Assembly: GCF_014203545.1 (NCBI RefSeq)
Contig: NZ_JACHJG010000015.1
Coordinates: 62,001 to 126,000, forward strand
Direction: 5' to 3'
DNA: 64,000 nt
Source of the DNA: Streptomyces netropsis
GTDB taxonomy: Bacteria > Actinomycetota > Actinomycetes > Streptomycetales > Streptomycetaceae
Shown here: piece after piece, positions 56,849 to 64,000 of the stretch
How positions within the stretch are numbered: the stretch's first letter is position 1
Layout: each line of letters starts with the position of its first letter
Notes under the pieces: model-generated
Databases searched by the model: none
What the model was told of the DNA's origin: nothing
Seen by the model: the letters and a program-made list of their open reading frames with translations, nothing else
Translations under genes and position numbers: made by a program

Positions 56849-57301
56849 GTGGTCGTGGACACTGATCAGCCGACTTGGCCGCCCCCCGGTTCGAACCGGC
56901 TCCGGCACAAGATGGCGAAGTGGTTCTACAGGTGGTGGAAGCGGCCCCTCTTCATCTGGTTTAGGCAGCGCGGCGTCTGGGGCTTTGTGGCCGTGACCGT
57001 CCTGTACTTGGCCGCCAGCTGCTCCCTTGAGTCTTTCGAATGTGCGGCTCAGTTCATGATCGGGTACTTGAATCCTTTCAACCCTCCTCACCCTCTGCGG
57101 CCGGGCCAGCAGGCGTGGGCGATCACGATCCGTTTTGTCGGCTGGATCTTGGTGCCTGCGGTGGTGGGTTCGGCAGCTGGACTCTTGGTTGCGGAACAGA
57201 TGCGGCGGCTCTTCAATAAAGATCCACTCAGGGTGAGACGGAGGGGGTTGGCCTGGTGGCTCTTCCACAGAGAGCCGAAGGGGAAGGTGCCCAATGAGTG
57301 A
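56849..57301 (+). CDS. Cargo gene 1: two-helix membrane protein (DUF6313-like?)
   Basis: 150 aa from GTG at 56849 (another GTG at 56855). Basic aromatic start KMAKWFYRWWKRPLFIWFRQR, then two membrane helices (GVWGFVAVTVLYLAASCSL and FVGWILVPAVVGSAAGLLVA) joined by an extracellular loop with YLNPFNPPHPL, and a basic C-terminal tail. The pattern reminds me of DUF6313 proteins of Streptomyces mobile elements; weak memory match. Function unknown. Stop overlaps the next gene's ATG by 8 bases, so they are coupled. Base composition clearly less GC-rich than the chromosome. Confidence 0.65.
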   Translation: MVVDTDQPTWPPPGSNRLRHKMAKWFYRWWKRPLFIWFRQRGVWGFVAVTVLYLAASCSLESFECAAQFMIGYLNPFNPPHPLRPGQQAWAITIRFVGWILVPAVVGSAAGLLVAEQMRRLFNKDPLRVRRRGLAWWLFHREPKGKVPNE

Positions 57302-57548
57302 CGCCTTCGAGTTCTGGGGCCTCCCAGATGAGGCCCTGATCTGCAGCTTCTTCCACGAGATCCATGGACGCGACGAGGAGGACACGCGGAGTCACTTCCG
57401 AAAGATCTTCTACGACTTGCATTGGCAGACGAACCCCGTCTACCTCGCCAACGACCGCGAGCGGGCCTGCAGGATTGAGACGCTCACCTACATCGACGAG
57501 ACGATCTTCGGTCACGCAAAGGGGGCGTGCCCATTTTGCCTCGCCTGA
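57294..57548 (+). CDS. Cargo gene 2: 84-aa protein, unknown
   Basis: MSDAFEFWGLPDEALICSFF..., soluble, rich in aromatic and acidic residues, ending in GACPFCLA with a CxxC. It overlaps the upstream membrane protein gene by 8 bases. No family recognised. The only Cys pair is C-terminal and could bind a metal or form a disulfide. Possibly a partner of the membrane protein. Confidence 0.6.
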   Translation: MSDAFEFWGLPDEALICSFFHEIHGRDEEDTRSHFRKIFYDLHWQTNPVYLANDRERACRIETLTYIDETIFGHAKGACPFCLA

Positions 57549-57584
57549 ATGTCGTACTAACGAACGGGGCAGTAGCCTGAAGCC

Positions 57585-57833
57585 ATGGGCCAGCTACTGA
57601 AGCGTCTCCCGGTGCGACTCTCGGCTGAGGAAGAAGAAAAGGTCGAGCGTTTGCTCAGCCATGAGGTGACCCGGCAGCTGTTCGTCCGCTCTTTGCCTGG
57701 AGCTTCCGACGAAGAGATCGTCGAGGCGGTCAGGAAGTACGTTCGAGGCGTCACCAAGAGGCTTCAGGCTTCTACTTTCGGTGTTCCTACAGAGCCTTCC
57801 GGCGACCCGAAGGGCGCCACCAAGGCCGGTTAA
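57585..57833 (+). CDS. Cargo gene 3: 82-aa helical protein, unknown
   Basis: MGQLLKRLPVRLSAEEEEKV..., helical, with charged helix EEEKVERLLSHEVTRQLF and DEEIVEAVRKYVRGVTKRL, disordered C-terminus (PSGDPKGATKAG). It could be a small DNA- or protein-binding helper. No helix-turn-helix assigned. Located 36 bases after cargo gene 2 and about 110 bases before the recombinase operon. Sequence 57834-57943 has a weak TTGGG/CCCAA hairpin only. Confidence 0.6.
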   Translation: MGQLLKRLPVRLSAEEEEKVERLLSHEVTRQLFVRSLPGASDEEIVEAVRKYVRGVTKRLQASTFGVPTEPSGDPKGATKAG

Positions 57834-57943
57834 TCACACGGACTTTGGGGCTCCTGGCTCGAATCCTGCCCACACTTCTCGTTTGGGTGAAGCCCAACAG
57901 GTGCCGGGCAGCCTGAGCGGATGAGCATCTACGCTCAACGCCT

Positions 57944-59410
57944 GTGGAGCTGGTGTTTTTCAAGCCGGCGGGTTGGGAAGAGTGGGGACTTGATCATGAG
58001 CCCTTGATCCCTGAGGGGATGCCTGTCCTCGTCGACAACGACTTGCGGTTCGAGGACGGCCCCGAGTCGCCCCGGCCGCTGGTGGCCGTCAACCAGTGGT
58101 TACGCGAGCTGCCGTCGAGCGGCTGCCCCGAGCCGGGCTCATGGCGTGTCTATGCCCGGGCAGTGCGGGACTGGGCAGTCTTTCTGAATGACCATGGGAC
58201 CGGACTGTTCGATCACAGGAGTCAGCTCAAGTCCGCCCTCAGTTCGTACGCGGTGCATCGTGGCAGCGGCCCCTTGGACGTGCGTCTCGCGGCGACGACG
58301 TGGAACCAGCACGTGAGCGTCCTGGCGCTCTTCTACCGGTGGGCCGTGGCAGAGGGGCACGCGCAGGCGGAGCCATTCACCTACCGGCAGGCCACTCTCT
58401 TCTTCGCCGACCAGGTCGCCAGCCGGCCGGTGAACCAAGCGGTCCGGCGGGTGCCGAAGCCGCACGTGACGATCAAATACCTGGAGGACGACTTCACGGA
58501 GCTGTTCGTCCGTGGCCTACACGGCAGGGGTCCCGACGGGGAGGACGAGCGTTTCCGGGGCCGGGAATTGGCCCGCAACGGCGCCGTCGGCCGCGCCGCC
58601 CTGGACACCGGGCTGCGGTCACAGGAGTTCACGTTCTACCTTGCGGTCGAACTGCCGCCACTTCCGGCCAAGCCGACCACGCTCCCGATTCCATTCCCAG
58701 TGCCGTCCGGCATCGCTAAGGGCCGCAAGTTCCGCACGTCGTGGATCCCCTACACCACCCTGGCGAACCTGCACCAATACCGGGAACTGGACCGGGCCCT
58801 GGCTGCGGACGGTTCGGGGTGGCATCCGCCTGAGCGGTGGGGTCCGCCGCTGCTGGTGACCGAAGCCGATCAGTGGGGCGGCCGGATCAACGGCCGCCGG
58901 CTGTCCTGGCAGGAACTGCGACCGTCCGAGCGCCGGCGACTTGTGGCTCCCGACGGCGGATCGATGCTGCTGGCGGTCAAGTCGGACGGCGGGCCCTTCA
59001 CGGCCTGGCCCACCGTCTTCTCACGGACCGCGGACCGCATCCGCGAACGGTTCGAGCCCAGGTTCCCGCACATCCACCCGCACCGGCTCCGGCACACCTT
59101 CTCGATGGCGACCCTGGCCCGACTGGTGGGCGGCTACTACCAGCAGGCCGCACAGCTGGTGAAGGACACCGATGCGTCAGCGGGGCTGGCCCTCTACCTG
59201 GCCAAGGCCGACCCGCTGATGGTCCTGCGCGATCTGCTCGGTCACTCGAGCGTCCTGACCACGGAAAAGTACCTTCGCCGTCTGGACATGACCCGCATCT
59301 ACCGGGATGCCTACGACCGAGCCGGACGCGACTACGGGCTGGTCGGCGACGCTGCGGCCGAGCGGGAAGCCCGCGGCGAATTCGACGAGGAGGACGAGGA
59401 CCTGTGGTGA
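57944..59410 (+). CDS. Tyrosine recombinase A (TnpA-like)
   Basis: 488 aa. N-terminal SAM-like core-binding domain (about 45-180), then the catalytic domain with R1 in ALDTGLRSQEFTFY (about residue 226), H-x-x-R in HPHRLRHTFSMATL (about 378-390), LLGHSSVLTTEKYL carrying the second His (about 433) and the nucleophile Tyr (about 443). All essential residues of a tyrosine recombinase are therefore visible. Start GTG at 57944 has no clear ribosome site and may be leaderless. Its last bases overlap the start of recombinase B. Acidic C-terminus EEDEDLW. Confidence 0.88.
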   Translation: MELVFFKPAGWEEWGLDHEPLIPEGMPVLVDNDLRFEDGPESPRPLVAVNQWLRELPSSGCPEPGSWRVYARAVRDWAVFLNDHGTGLFDHRSQLKSALSSYAVHRGSGPLDVRLAATTWNQHVSVLALFYRWAVAEGHAQAEPFTYRQATLFFADQVASRPVNQAVRRVPKPHVTIKYLEDDFTELFVRGLHGRGPDGEDERFRGRELARNGAVGRAALDTGLRSQEFTFYLAVELPPLPAKPTTLPIPFPVPSGIAKGRKFRTSWIPYTTLANLHQYRELDRALAADGSGWHPPERWGPPLLVTEADQWGGRINGRRLSWQELRPSERRRLVAPDGGSMLLAVKSDGGPFTAWPTVFSRTADRIRERFEPRFPHIHPHRLRHTFSMATLARLVGGYYQQAAQLVKDTDASAGLALYLAKADPLMVLRDLLGHSSVLTTEKYLRRLDMTRIYRDAYDRAGRDYGLVGDAAAEREARGEFDEEDEDLW

Positions 59411-61128
59411 CAGCAGCCACCCTTCACGACCCCATCGGCATCGCCTACACCACCGCGGAGGGCGTTCAGCGGAAAGGCCTGATGCCGGAGGTCGGCTGCC
59501 GGGGCCTGGCCGCCGACCTGATGACGGGCATGGTCAACCTGATCCATCCACACGGACGGCTGGCCTCCCGGAGCATCATCGACAAGTACCTGATCGCCGC
59601 CCGGCACCTGCTGCTGTTCCTGGACGCCCGCGGTTTCACGGGCGGCGCCGCCGATCTTTCCCGCACTCATCTGGTCGAGTTCTGGATGGCCTCCCAGCGG
59701 ATCACCGAACTGCACACCAAGGCCCTGCTGAAGGCATGGGACGAGGATCGGGGAAGGCTTCCCGGGCCGGTCCGGGCGATGGCCGAGGGCCGGACCTTCA
59801 ACCAGCCCGAACAGCGGGGCAATTACGCCCCCTATAGCGAAGCCGAGTGGGACCGGCTGATCACCCTCTGCCGCCGCCGGGTCCGCGCCGCATTCGCCGC
59901 CCACGCCGCGGCCCGGGCAGCCGCCTGCCGGGGTTCCTCTCCGCTGGAAAACGGGGTGTGGTCCGGAGACAATCTGCACTGGCTCCTGGCCCACCACGGG
60001 CCGCTGGCCTACCCCCATCTGCGATTCCTCGGAGTCTCGAACCAGACAGCCACGCAGGTCCGTCGGCCGCTCGCCGAAAGCCGGGCGGCCCTGTTTCCCC
60101 AGACCGACCTGGTGATCTCCTACCAGCTTCTGTTCGGTTCCTACAGCGGGGTCGTGCCCGACGGCATCGACGGGCTCAGCCTGGAGGACATCGACTGGGC
60201 GGGCGGATCCGAAGCGATCCTCACCTACATCAAGGGCCGCACCTCGCGGGAAAGCCTGAATCTGCCTCGCAACGCAGTCCGCCTGCTGGAGCGCTGGCTC
60301 GAACACTCGGCTCTTCTCCGCTCGCTGGCCCCGGAAGAAGACCGCTCCGTGCTCTGGCTGCGGGACATCCTCAACAGCCCCGGCTCGTTCGAGACTGGGC
60401 GGGTCTCCGATCCGTCGGTGCGGGCCTGGGTTATCAGGCACGAGCTGCGAGACGATGCGGGCGCCCCGCTGCCAGTCCACCGCCAGCGCATCCGCACCAC
60501 CTTTCACACCCACCGAGACCGCCGGACCTGGTCCGGCAGCCCGCGGGCGACGATCGACCCGAACCACACTCCGGGAGTCGAGGGCGACAACTACCTGTCT
60601 GCGCCGACAAAATCCCAGCTCCGGGCGGTTGAAGAGGTCATCGAGGAGGCCCAGGGTGATCTTCTTCGCCGGGCTTCACCTCCCACGGTCCTGACCGAGG
60701 AGGCGACCGTCGCGCTCGCGCGCGACTATCCCCAGGTCATCGCCCAGCTGCGGCTGGAGGACGCGGTGATCGAGGAACTGGTGGGCGGCGAACGGGACGT
60801 CTTCGTCGCGGCCTGCGCGGATCAGCTCTCCGGACTGCACGGCCCGAAGGGCAAGCCCTGCCCGGCCCGGCCCTGGGTCTGCCTGCTCTGCCCCTTGGCC
60901 GTCTTCGCCCCGCGACACGCGGGCAACCTGCTGCGGTTGAAGGCATTCTTCAGCCGCCAGTGGCGGCAGATGCCGGCCCAGCACTTTATGGCCGTGTTCA
61001 GCCCCTATGCCCAGCGCGTCTCACAGGTCCTGGACTGTTTCGACCCTGTCGTGGTGACGGCGGCCGCCACACAGGTGACCGACACCGACGACGAACTGCC
61101 CCTGCGGCCGGAGGAGCGAACCGCGTGA
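59407..61128 (+). CDS. Tyrosine-recombinase-type protein B (TnpB-like), catalytic site degenerate
   Basis: 573 aa from GTG overlapping the recombinase A stop (GTGA); an in-frame GTG 3 bases earlier is possible. N-terminal core-binding region (about 30-130), then a catalytic-like domain where the usual R1 motif is replaced by LFGSYSGVVPDGIDGLSLED (about residue 241, no Arg). It retains HRQRIRTTFHTHRDRR (about 357) and a possible Tyr in GVEGDNYL (about 397). The C-terminal part has a Cys/His cluster, CPARPWVCLLCPLAVFAPRH (about 484-505), as in large Tn554-type recombinases. Loss of R1 suggests a non-catalytic or specialised partner. Confidence 0.8.
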   Translation: MTAATLHDPIGIAYTTAEGVQRKGLMPEVGCRGLAADLMTGMVNLIHPHGRLASRSIIDKYLIAARHLLLFLDARGFTGGAADLSRTHLVEFWMASQRITELHTKALLKAWDEDRGRLPGPVRAMAEGRTFNQPEQRGNYAPYSEAEWDRLITLCRRRVRAAFAAHAAARAAACRGSSPLENGVWSGDNLHWLLAHHGPLAYPHLRFLGVSNQTATQVRRPLAESRAALFPQTDLVISYQLLFGSYSGVVPDGIDGLSLEDIDWAGGSEAILTYIKGRTSRESLNLPRNAVRLLERWLEHSALLRSLAPEEDRSVLWLRDILNSPGSFETGRVSDPSVRAWVIRHELRDDAGAPLPVHRQRIRTTFHTHRDRRTWSGSPRATIDPNHTPGVEGDNYLSAPTKSQLRAVEEVIEEAQGDLLRRASPPTVLTEEATVALARDYPQVIAQLRLEDAVIEELVGGERDVFVAACADQLSGLHGPKGKPCPARPWVCLLCPLAVFAPRHAGNLLRLKAFFSRQWRQMPAQHFMAVFSPYAQRVSQVLDCFDPVVVTAAATQVTDTDDELPLRPEERTA

Positions 61129-63314
61129 TCGGACAGCATGCCCCCGGCCTGGCGCTGGCCTCGATCTCGCCTTTCGCAGGGGCGGATGTCTTCCGGGAAG
61201 CCGGCTGGACCGAGGCCAACGGGTTCACCGGACCCCGCTTCGACGACGACGTATGGGATCTTTCAGGCATCCAGGGACGGCCCCAGCAGTTTCGCCGCTA
61301 TGAGCTGGTCTGGGACTTCACGGAGATCACCAACCCGCGCTGGCGGCTGGTCGCCAAAGAATTCCTGCTTGCCTGCTGGGCTCCGACCCACCCCGTAGTC
61401 GCCCACCTGGCCCGGGCCTACCGCACACCGCGAGCACTGGGGACCTGCAGCCGGCTGAAGTTCACCCTGTTCGGCTGGCTCAACTGGCTCTCCCAACACG
61501 GCATCACCAGCCTGCGGGAGGTCACGCAGGAGCACTGCGACCGCTACCTCGCCCTACGCAGCACCATCCGCGACAAGCGCGGGCAGCGTCTGCGCGATGC
61601 CAGCGCGGGATCCAAGCAGACGCTCGTCAGCACGATCATGGATCTGGCCTTCTACGGTGACCTGTTCAGCAGTGATCGCTACGAGCCCGATCTTGAGCCC
61701 TGGCGCTTCGCCAGTCCCTCGGTCGTTGCCGGCTCGCCGAAAACCGCGGAGAACAAAACCCAACCCGTCCCGGAACTCATCCTGCAGCCGCTGCTGGCCG
61801 CCTGCCTCTACATCGTCGACAGCCTCGGCCCGCACCTGACCAGCCTGCTGCACCAGGTCAGAGACCGTCCTCCCCGCAAGGGCGGGCCGTTCCGGCGCCG
61901 CCCCACCCACACAGACCTCTCCCTCGCCCTGGACGAGCACCGCCTGAGCCGGGAACCCCTGGTCGAGCTGACCGACTGCCGTCTCCAGACACGGCTCTCC
62001 GCCGGCTGGAGCCCGGAGGATCCATTGATCCGGGTGAGTCTCACCGCTCTGGCGACCCGGGCTGGCTGCCGCGAGTTCCGCTCGGCCATGCTCACCCCCG
62101 CACTCCGCACCCATGCCGAGGAGACGCTTCGGGCCGTCGGCCTGGCAAAGCCATGGGGCCAGGACGCCCCGGCCGTTCCCCGCGCCGACACCCAGGAACT
62201 GGTCCCTTGGACAGTCCCCCTGCACACGCGGGAGGTCTTGGAACTCGTGAGCATGGCCCGACAGGCGACGCTGGTGATCACTGCACTGGTCTCCGGCATG
62301 CGGCGCAGTGAGCTCTGCGAACTGCTGATCGGCTGCCGACGCACCCTGGAAACCGCCCCCGGCATGGTCCGTCACAGCCTCGCCAGCAAGATCATCAAGG
62401 GGAAGGAACTCGGCGGGGTCGCCGACGAGTGGATCGTACTCAAGGAGGTCCATCAGGCCATCGCCCTCGCGGAAGACCTTCACGACGACCCGAGATGCGG
62501 TGAGTCGTTGTTCGGCGCGTTCGCCTGGGAATACGCCAATTCACTCCGGGCCTGGGTCAACGGAGCCGGGGGCCGCCGCCTGGGCCTCGCCCCGATCCCG
62601 GAAGGGAAGGTCAACCTGCGGATGCTGCGGCGGACTCTCGCCATGGAAGTGGCCTACCGGCCTAACGGGATGCTGGCGGCGAAGATCGCCCTCAAGCATG
62701 TGTCGGTAGTCACAACAGAGGGTTACGCCGCCCGGCCCGGAGGCGCCCAGGCCAAGCTCCTGGCCGAGATCAATCTGCATGAACAGGACCGAAACACCTC
62801 CCTGGCCCTCGCCGAGTTCCGCCACTACCAGCAAGGCATCATGCCAGCCGGCCCCGGAGCCCAAGACCTCATCAGGTTCTTCGCCCACGTCGACGACCAG
62901 ATCACCCAGCACACAACCGCCTCACCCCACGTCCGCTCCGGTGACCAGGACGTCCGAAACCTTCTGGCGAAACGAGCCGACACTCTCCACCTGAGCAGCG
63001 CGAATTACTGCTGGTTCGCCGATCCCAGCAAGGCCCTGTGCTTGAAACTGGCCGGCACCCCGAACGCCCGCAAGCCACTGGCGGGAATGTGTGACTCCGC
63101 GCGATGCCCACAGGCCACCCACCATCCCGGTCACCGGCCGGTCTGGGCCGAGGCGGTCTCCCAGACCACGATCTTTCTCGGTTCTCTCAGTCGCCCCCAG
63201 AAGGGCGAGCGCATCCGCCTCCAGGCCGAACTCGACCGGGCACAGCGCGTCCTCGACGAGATCGACAACGCCTCCGGCCGAACGCCGGACGAGGAGTCCC
63301 ATGCGGACCACTGA
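61125..63314 (+). CDS. Tyrosine-recombinase-type protein C (large)
   Basis: 729 aa from GTG at 61125, overlapping the stop of B and with GGAGGAG upstream. R1 in VSGMRRSELCELL (about residue 393), a catalytic Lys candidate in SKIIKGKELGG, the box-II-like NLRMLRRTLAME (about 496) and LKHVSVVTTEGYAARP (about 523-536) with the His and nucleophile Tyr. C-terminal Cys/His-rich segment (about 627-665: CWF...CLKL...MCDSARCP..HHPGH), probably a zinc finger. The first box-II residue is Arg-rich rather than HxxR, so the His is the least certain. The end overlaps the DUF6262 gene by 14 bp. Confidence 0.82.
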   Translation: MIGQHAPGLALASISPFAGADVFREAGWTEANGFTGPRFDDDVWDLSGIQGRPQQFRRYELVWDFTEITNPRWRLVAKEFLLACWAPTHPVVAHLARAYRTPRALGTCSRLKFTLFGWLNWLSQHGITSLREVTQEHCDRYLALRSTIRDKRGQRLRDASAGSKQTLVSTIMDLAFYGDLFSSDRYEPDLEPWRFASPSVVAGSPKTAENKTQPVPELILQPLLAACLYIVDSLGPHLTSLLHQVRDRPPRKGGPFRRRPTHTDLSLALDEHRLSREPLVELTDCRLQTRLSAGWSPEDPLIRVSLTALATRAGCREFRSAMLTPALRTHAEETLRAVGLAKPWGQDAPAVPRADTQELVPWTVPLHTREVLELVSMARQATLVITALVSGMRRSELCELLIGCRRTLETAPGMVRHSLASKIIKGKELGGVADEWIVLKEVHQAIALAEDLHDDPRCGESLFGAFAWEYANSLRAWVNGAGGRRLGLAPIPEGKVNLRMLRRTLAMEVAYRPNGMLAAKIALKHVSVVTTEGYAARPGGAQAKLLAEINLHEQDRNTSLALAEFRHYQQGIMPAGPGAQDLIRFFAHVDDQITQHTTASPHVRSGDQDVRNLLAKRADTLHLSSANYCWFADPSKALCLKLAGTPNARKPLAGMCDSARCPQATHHPGHRPVWAEAVSQTTIFLGSLSRPQKGERIRLQAELDRAQRVLDEIDNASGRTPDEESHADH

Positions 63315-63792
63315 CGAACAACGGCAGCTAGCCGAAGACCGCGTCCGAGCCGCGATGGACCGCCTCCTTCGAGGTGAGATCCCGCCTGGTGGGCGTTGCG
63401 ACCTCAAGACGCTCGCCGCCCAGGCAGGTGTGAACCGCACCGGGTTCTACGGCAAGGAAGGACACCCCGGCCCCTTCCAGCACCTGGCCGAGGAATTCAC
63501 CCGCAGGCGTGACCTTCTTCAGCAAGCAGGCACCATCCCTGACCCTCGCGAGGCCCAGATCCTCCGGCTCAAGGAGGACGCTTCCGGCCTCCGGCGGCGG
63601 CTGGCCGAGCGTGACACCGAGGTCGAGGAGCTGACTCGTTTCCGGCAACGTGCGGTCTCGCAGCTGGCCGCGCTACACCTCGAAATCGAGCGCCTCCGGC
63701 GACAGCTCAGCGAGGGGTCACACCAGCAGGTCACGAACCTGCCCCGCCCCCGACGTGACCACCATCAGCAGTCCCGGCTGATCTCAGAATGA
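63301..63792 (+). CDS. DUF6262 / TnpC-like accessory protein
   Basis: 163 aa. N-terminal helix-turn-helix-like part LAEDRVRAAMDRLLRG...CDLKTLAAQAGVNRTGFY (about 8-50), then a long coiled coil (about 85-140, RLKEDASGLRRRLAERDTEVEEL). Tn554 tnpC is likewise a short protein ending the operon and helping orient or promote transposition; DUF6262 proteins accompany the recombinase pairs in actinobacterial genomes (family knowledge). ATG at 63301 is inside the end of recombinase C. Confidence 0.8.
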   Translation: MRTTDEQRQLAEDRVRAAMDRLLRGEIPPGGRCDLKTLAAQAGVNRTGFYGKEGHPGPFQHLAEEFTRRRDLLQQAGTIPDPREAQILRLKEDASGLRRRLAERDTEVEELTRFRQRAVSQLAALHLEIERLRRQLSEGSHQQVTNLPRPRRDHHQQSRLISE

Positions 63793-63858
63793 GACTCACG
63801 CCACTAATCCACGCCGAGCGCCTGCTGCTGAACGCCTTCCACCCGCAACAGATTGGGC

Positions 63859-63889
63859 CGGGACACGGGGAGTGCCGCAAAAAAGAGGG
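63859..63889 (-). repeat. Right terminal imperfect inverted repeat
   Basis: Reading inward on the minus strand: CCCTCTTTTTTGCGGCAC then TCCCCGTGTCCCG. It matches the left end at TTGCG and GTGTCxCG; about 60 percent of aligned bases by eye. Confidence 0.5.
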
Positions 63890-64000
63890 AGGACCAGAAG
63901 CGGCCGTCGGAGATGCACAACGCCTCGTACACCGGTACGTCCAGCCCTCCGCAGGCCAGGCGCAGGCATTGGGCGAGCGGATGGAGCCGCTCCATCACGT
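63890..64000 (-). pseudogene. DUF4192 gene, 5' part (continues beyond the window)
   Basis: Minus-strand frame reading MERLHPLAQ, LACGGLDVPVYEALC and ISDGRFWS. This is the middle of DUF4192, whose continuation CCPDARCCPPEGTP lies at 56741 and below. After FWS the frame enters the element (SLFFAAL..., stop at 63804). Together the two parts give a normal DUF4192. More of the N-terminus should follow to the right of the window. Confidence 0.8.

Larger units (their letters stand above)
56742..63889 (+). mobile_element. About 7.1-kb Tn554-like / recombinase-in-trio element inserted in a DUF4192 gene
   Basis: Seven plus-strand genes: three small cargo genes (56849-57833), then recombinases A, B and C (57944-63314) in overlapping order, and a DUF6262/TnpC-like gene (63301-63792). 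The DUF4192 gene stops at one end and starts again at the other, on the same strand, with the family motif FWSY-CCPD split between them. Junctions are judged by eye to plus or minus about 5 bp. No clear target duplication is visible. The termini carry an imperfect inverted repeat. Cargo genes are visibly less GC-rich than the flanks. The three overlapping recombinases plus a short partner match Tn554 tnpA/tnpB/tnpC-type systems in general layout. Confidence 0.85.

Noticed and set aside
57840..57910. tRNA-like string CTCGAATCCTGCC
   Set aside because: It resembles a T-arm, but no paired T-stem, anticodon arm or acceptor stem could be formed around it.
59413..60567. Long minus-strand open frame opposite recombinase B
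   Set aside because: GC-rich coding DNA leaves long open frames on the opposite strand; protein is low-complexity with no motif, while the plus strand carries clear recombinase motifs.

Overview
The window is a high-GC actinobacterial chromosome segment, almost certainly Streptomyces. Support comes from GTG/TTG starts, many GTGA/ATGA overlaps, and recognisable Streptomyces genes: cutRS, sepH, ptsH with a DasR-type operator, parC/parE, hrdB and whiH. The gene order whiH-hrdB-parE-...-parC-...-ptsH-...-sepH-...-hemH-...-cutRS-...-dut agrees with what I remember of the S. coelicolor core around SCO5815-SCO5870. That is memory, not a search.

Layout. 1-2609 (minus): 3' part of the potassium pump operon: an upstream 27-aa membrane peptide, kdpF, kdpA, and kdpB running off the left edge. 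2758-9235: DUF3710, dut, a PaaI-type thioesterase, DUF3093, an unknown protein, DUF4193, cutS/cutR and a small helical protein. 9366-16677: inositol monophosphatase, ferrochelatase, MFS transporter, sugar-lactone oxidase, a Pro-rich membrane protein, sepH. 16851-24437: rhodanese, double-VOC protein, thymidine kinase, alkaline-phosphatase-superfamily enzyme, DUF5998, PatA-like acetyltransferase/acyl-CoA-synthetase fusion. 24606-30105: ptsH, a GntR regulator, an M23 cell-wall peptidase behind a c-di-AMP (ydaO) riboswitch, and two coupled M16 peptidases, the first cut by an in-frame amber codon. 30338-38102: parC, a CobW GTPase, an iron-box-controlled sucrase/ferredoxin-like protein and a nitrate/sulfonate-type ABC importer. 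38387-42865: a CitA/DcuS-type two-component pair facing an acetate-type symporter with its DUF485 partner. 43084-55658: parE, DUF7455, trypsin-like protease, hrdB, whiH, a fused ABC exporter, NrtR-like NUDIX protein, and a debranching-enzyme-like protein.

The accessory part is the right end. From about 56,742 to 63,889 a roughly 7.1-kb mobile element lies inside a DUF4192 gene: the 3' part of that gene is at 55,771-56,741 and its 5' part resumes at about 63,890, in matching sense. The element carries three small cargo genes, then a tightly overlapping operon of three large tyrosine-recombinase-type proteins and a DUF6262/TnpC-like protein. This is the architecture of Tn554-like / recombinase-in-trio elements. 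The two termini show an imperfect inverted repeat. The middle recombinase seems to have lost the first catalytic arginine.

Regulatory signals readable from the sequence are a c-di-AMP riboswitch, a dre (DasR) site before ptsH, an iron box at the start of a probably leaderless gene, a sigma-WhiG-like promoter before whiH, and many long GC-rich terminator hairpins. No tRNA, rRNA or CRISPR array was seen.
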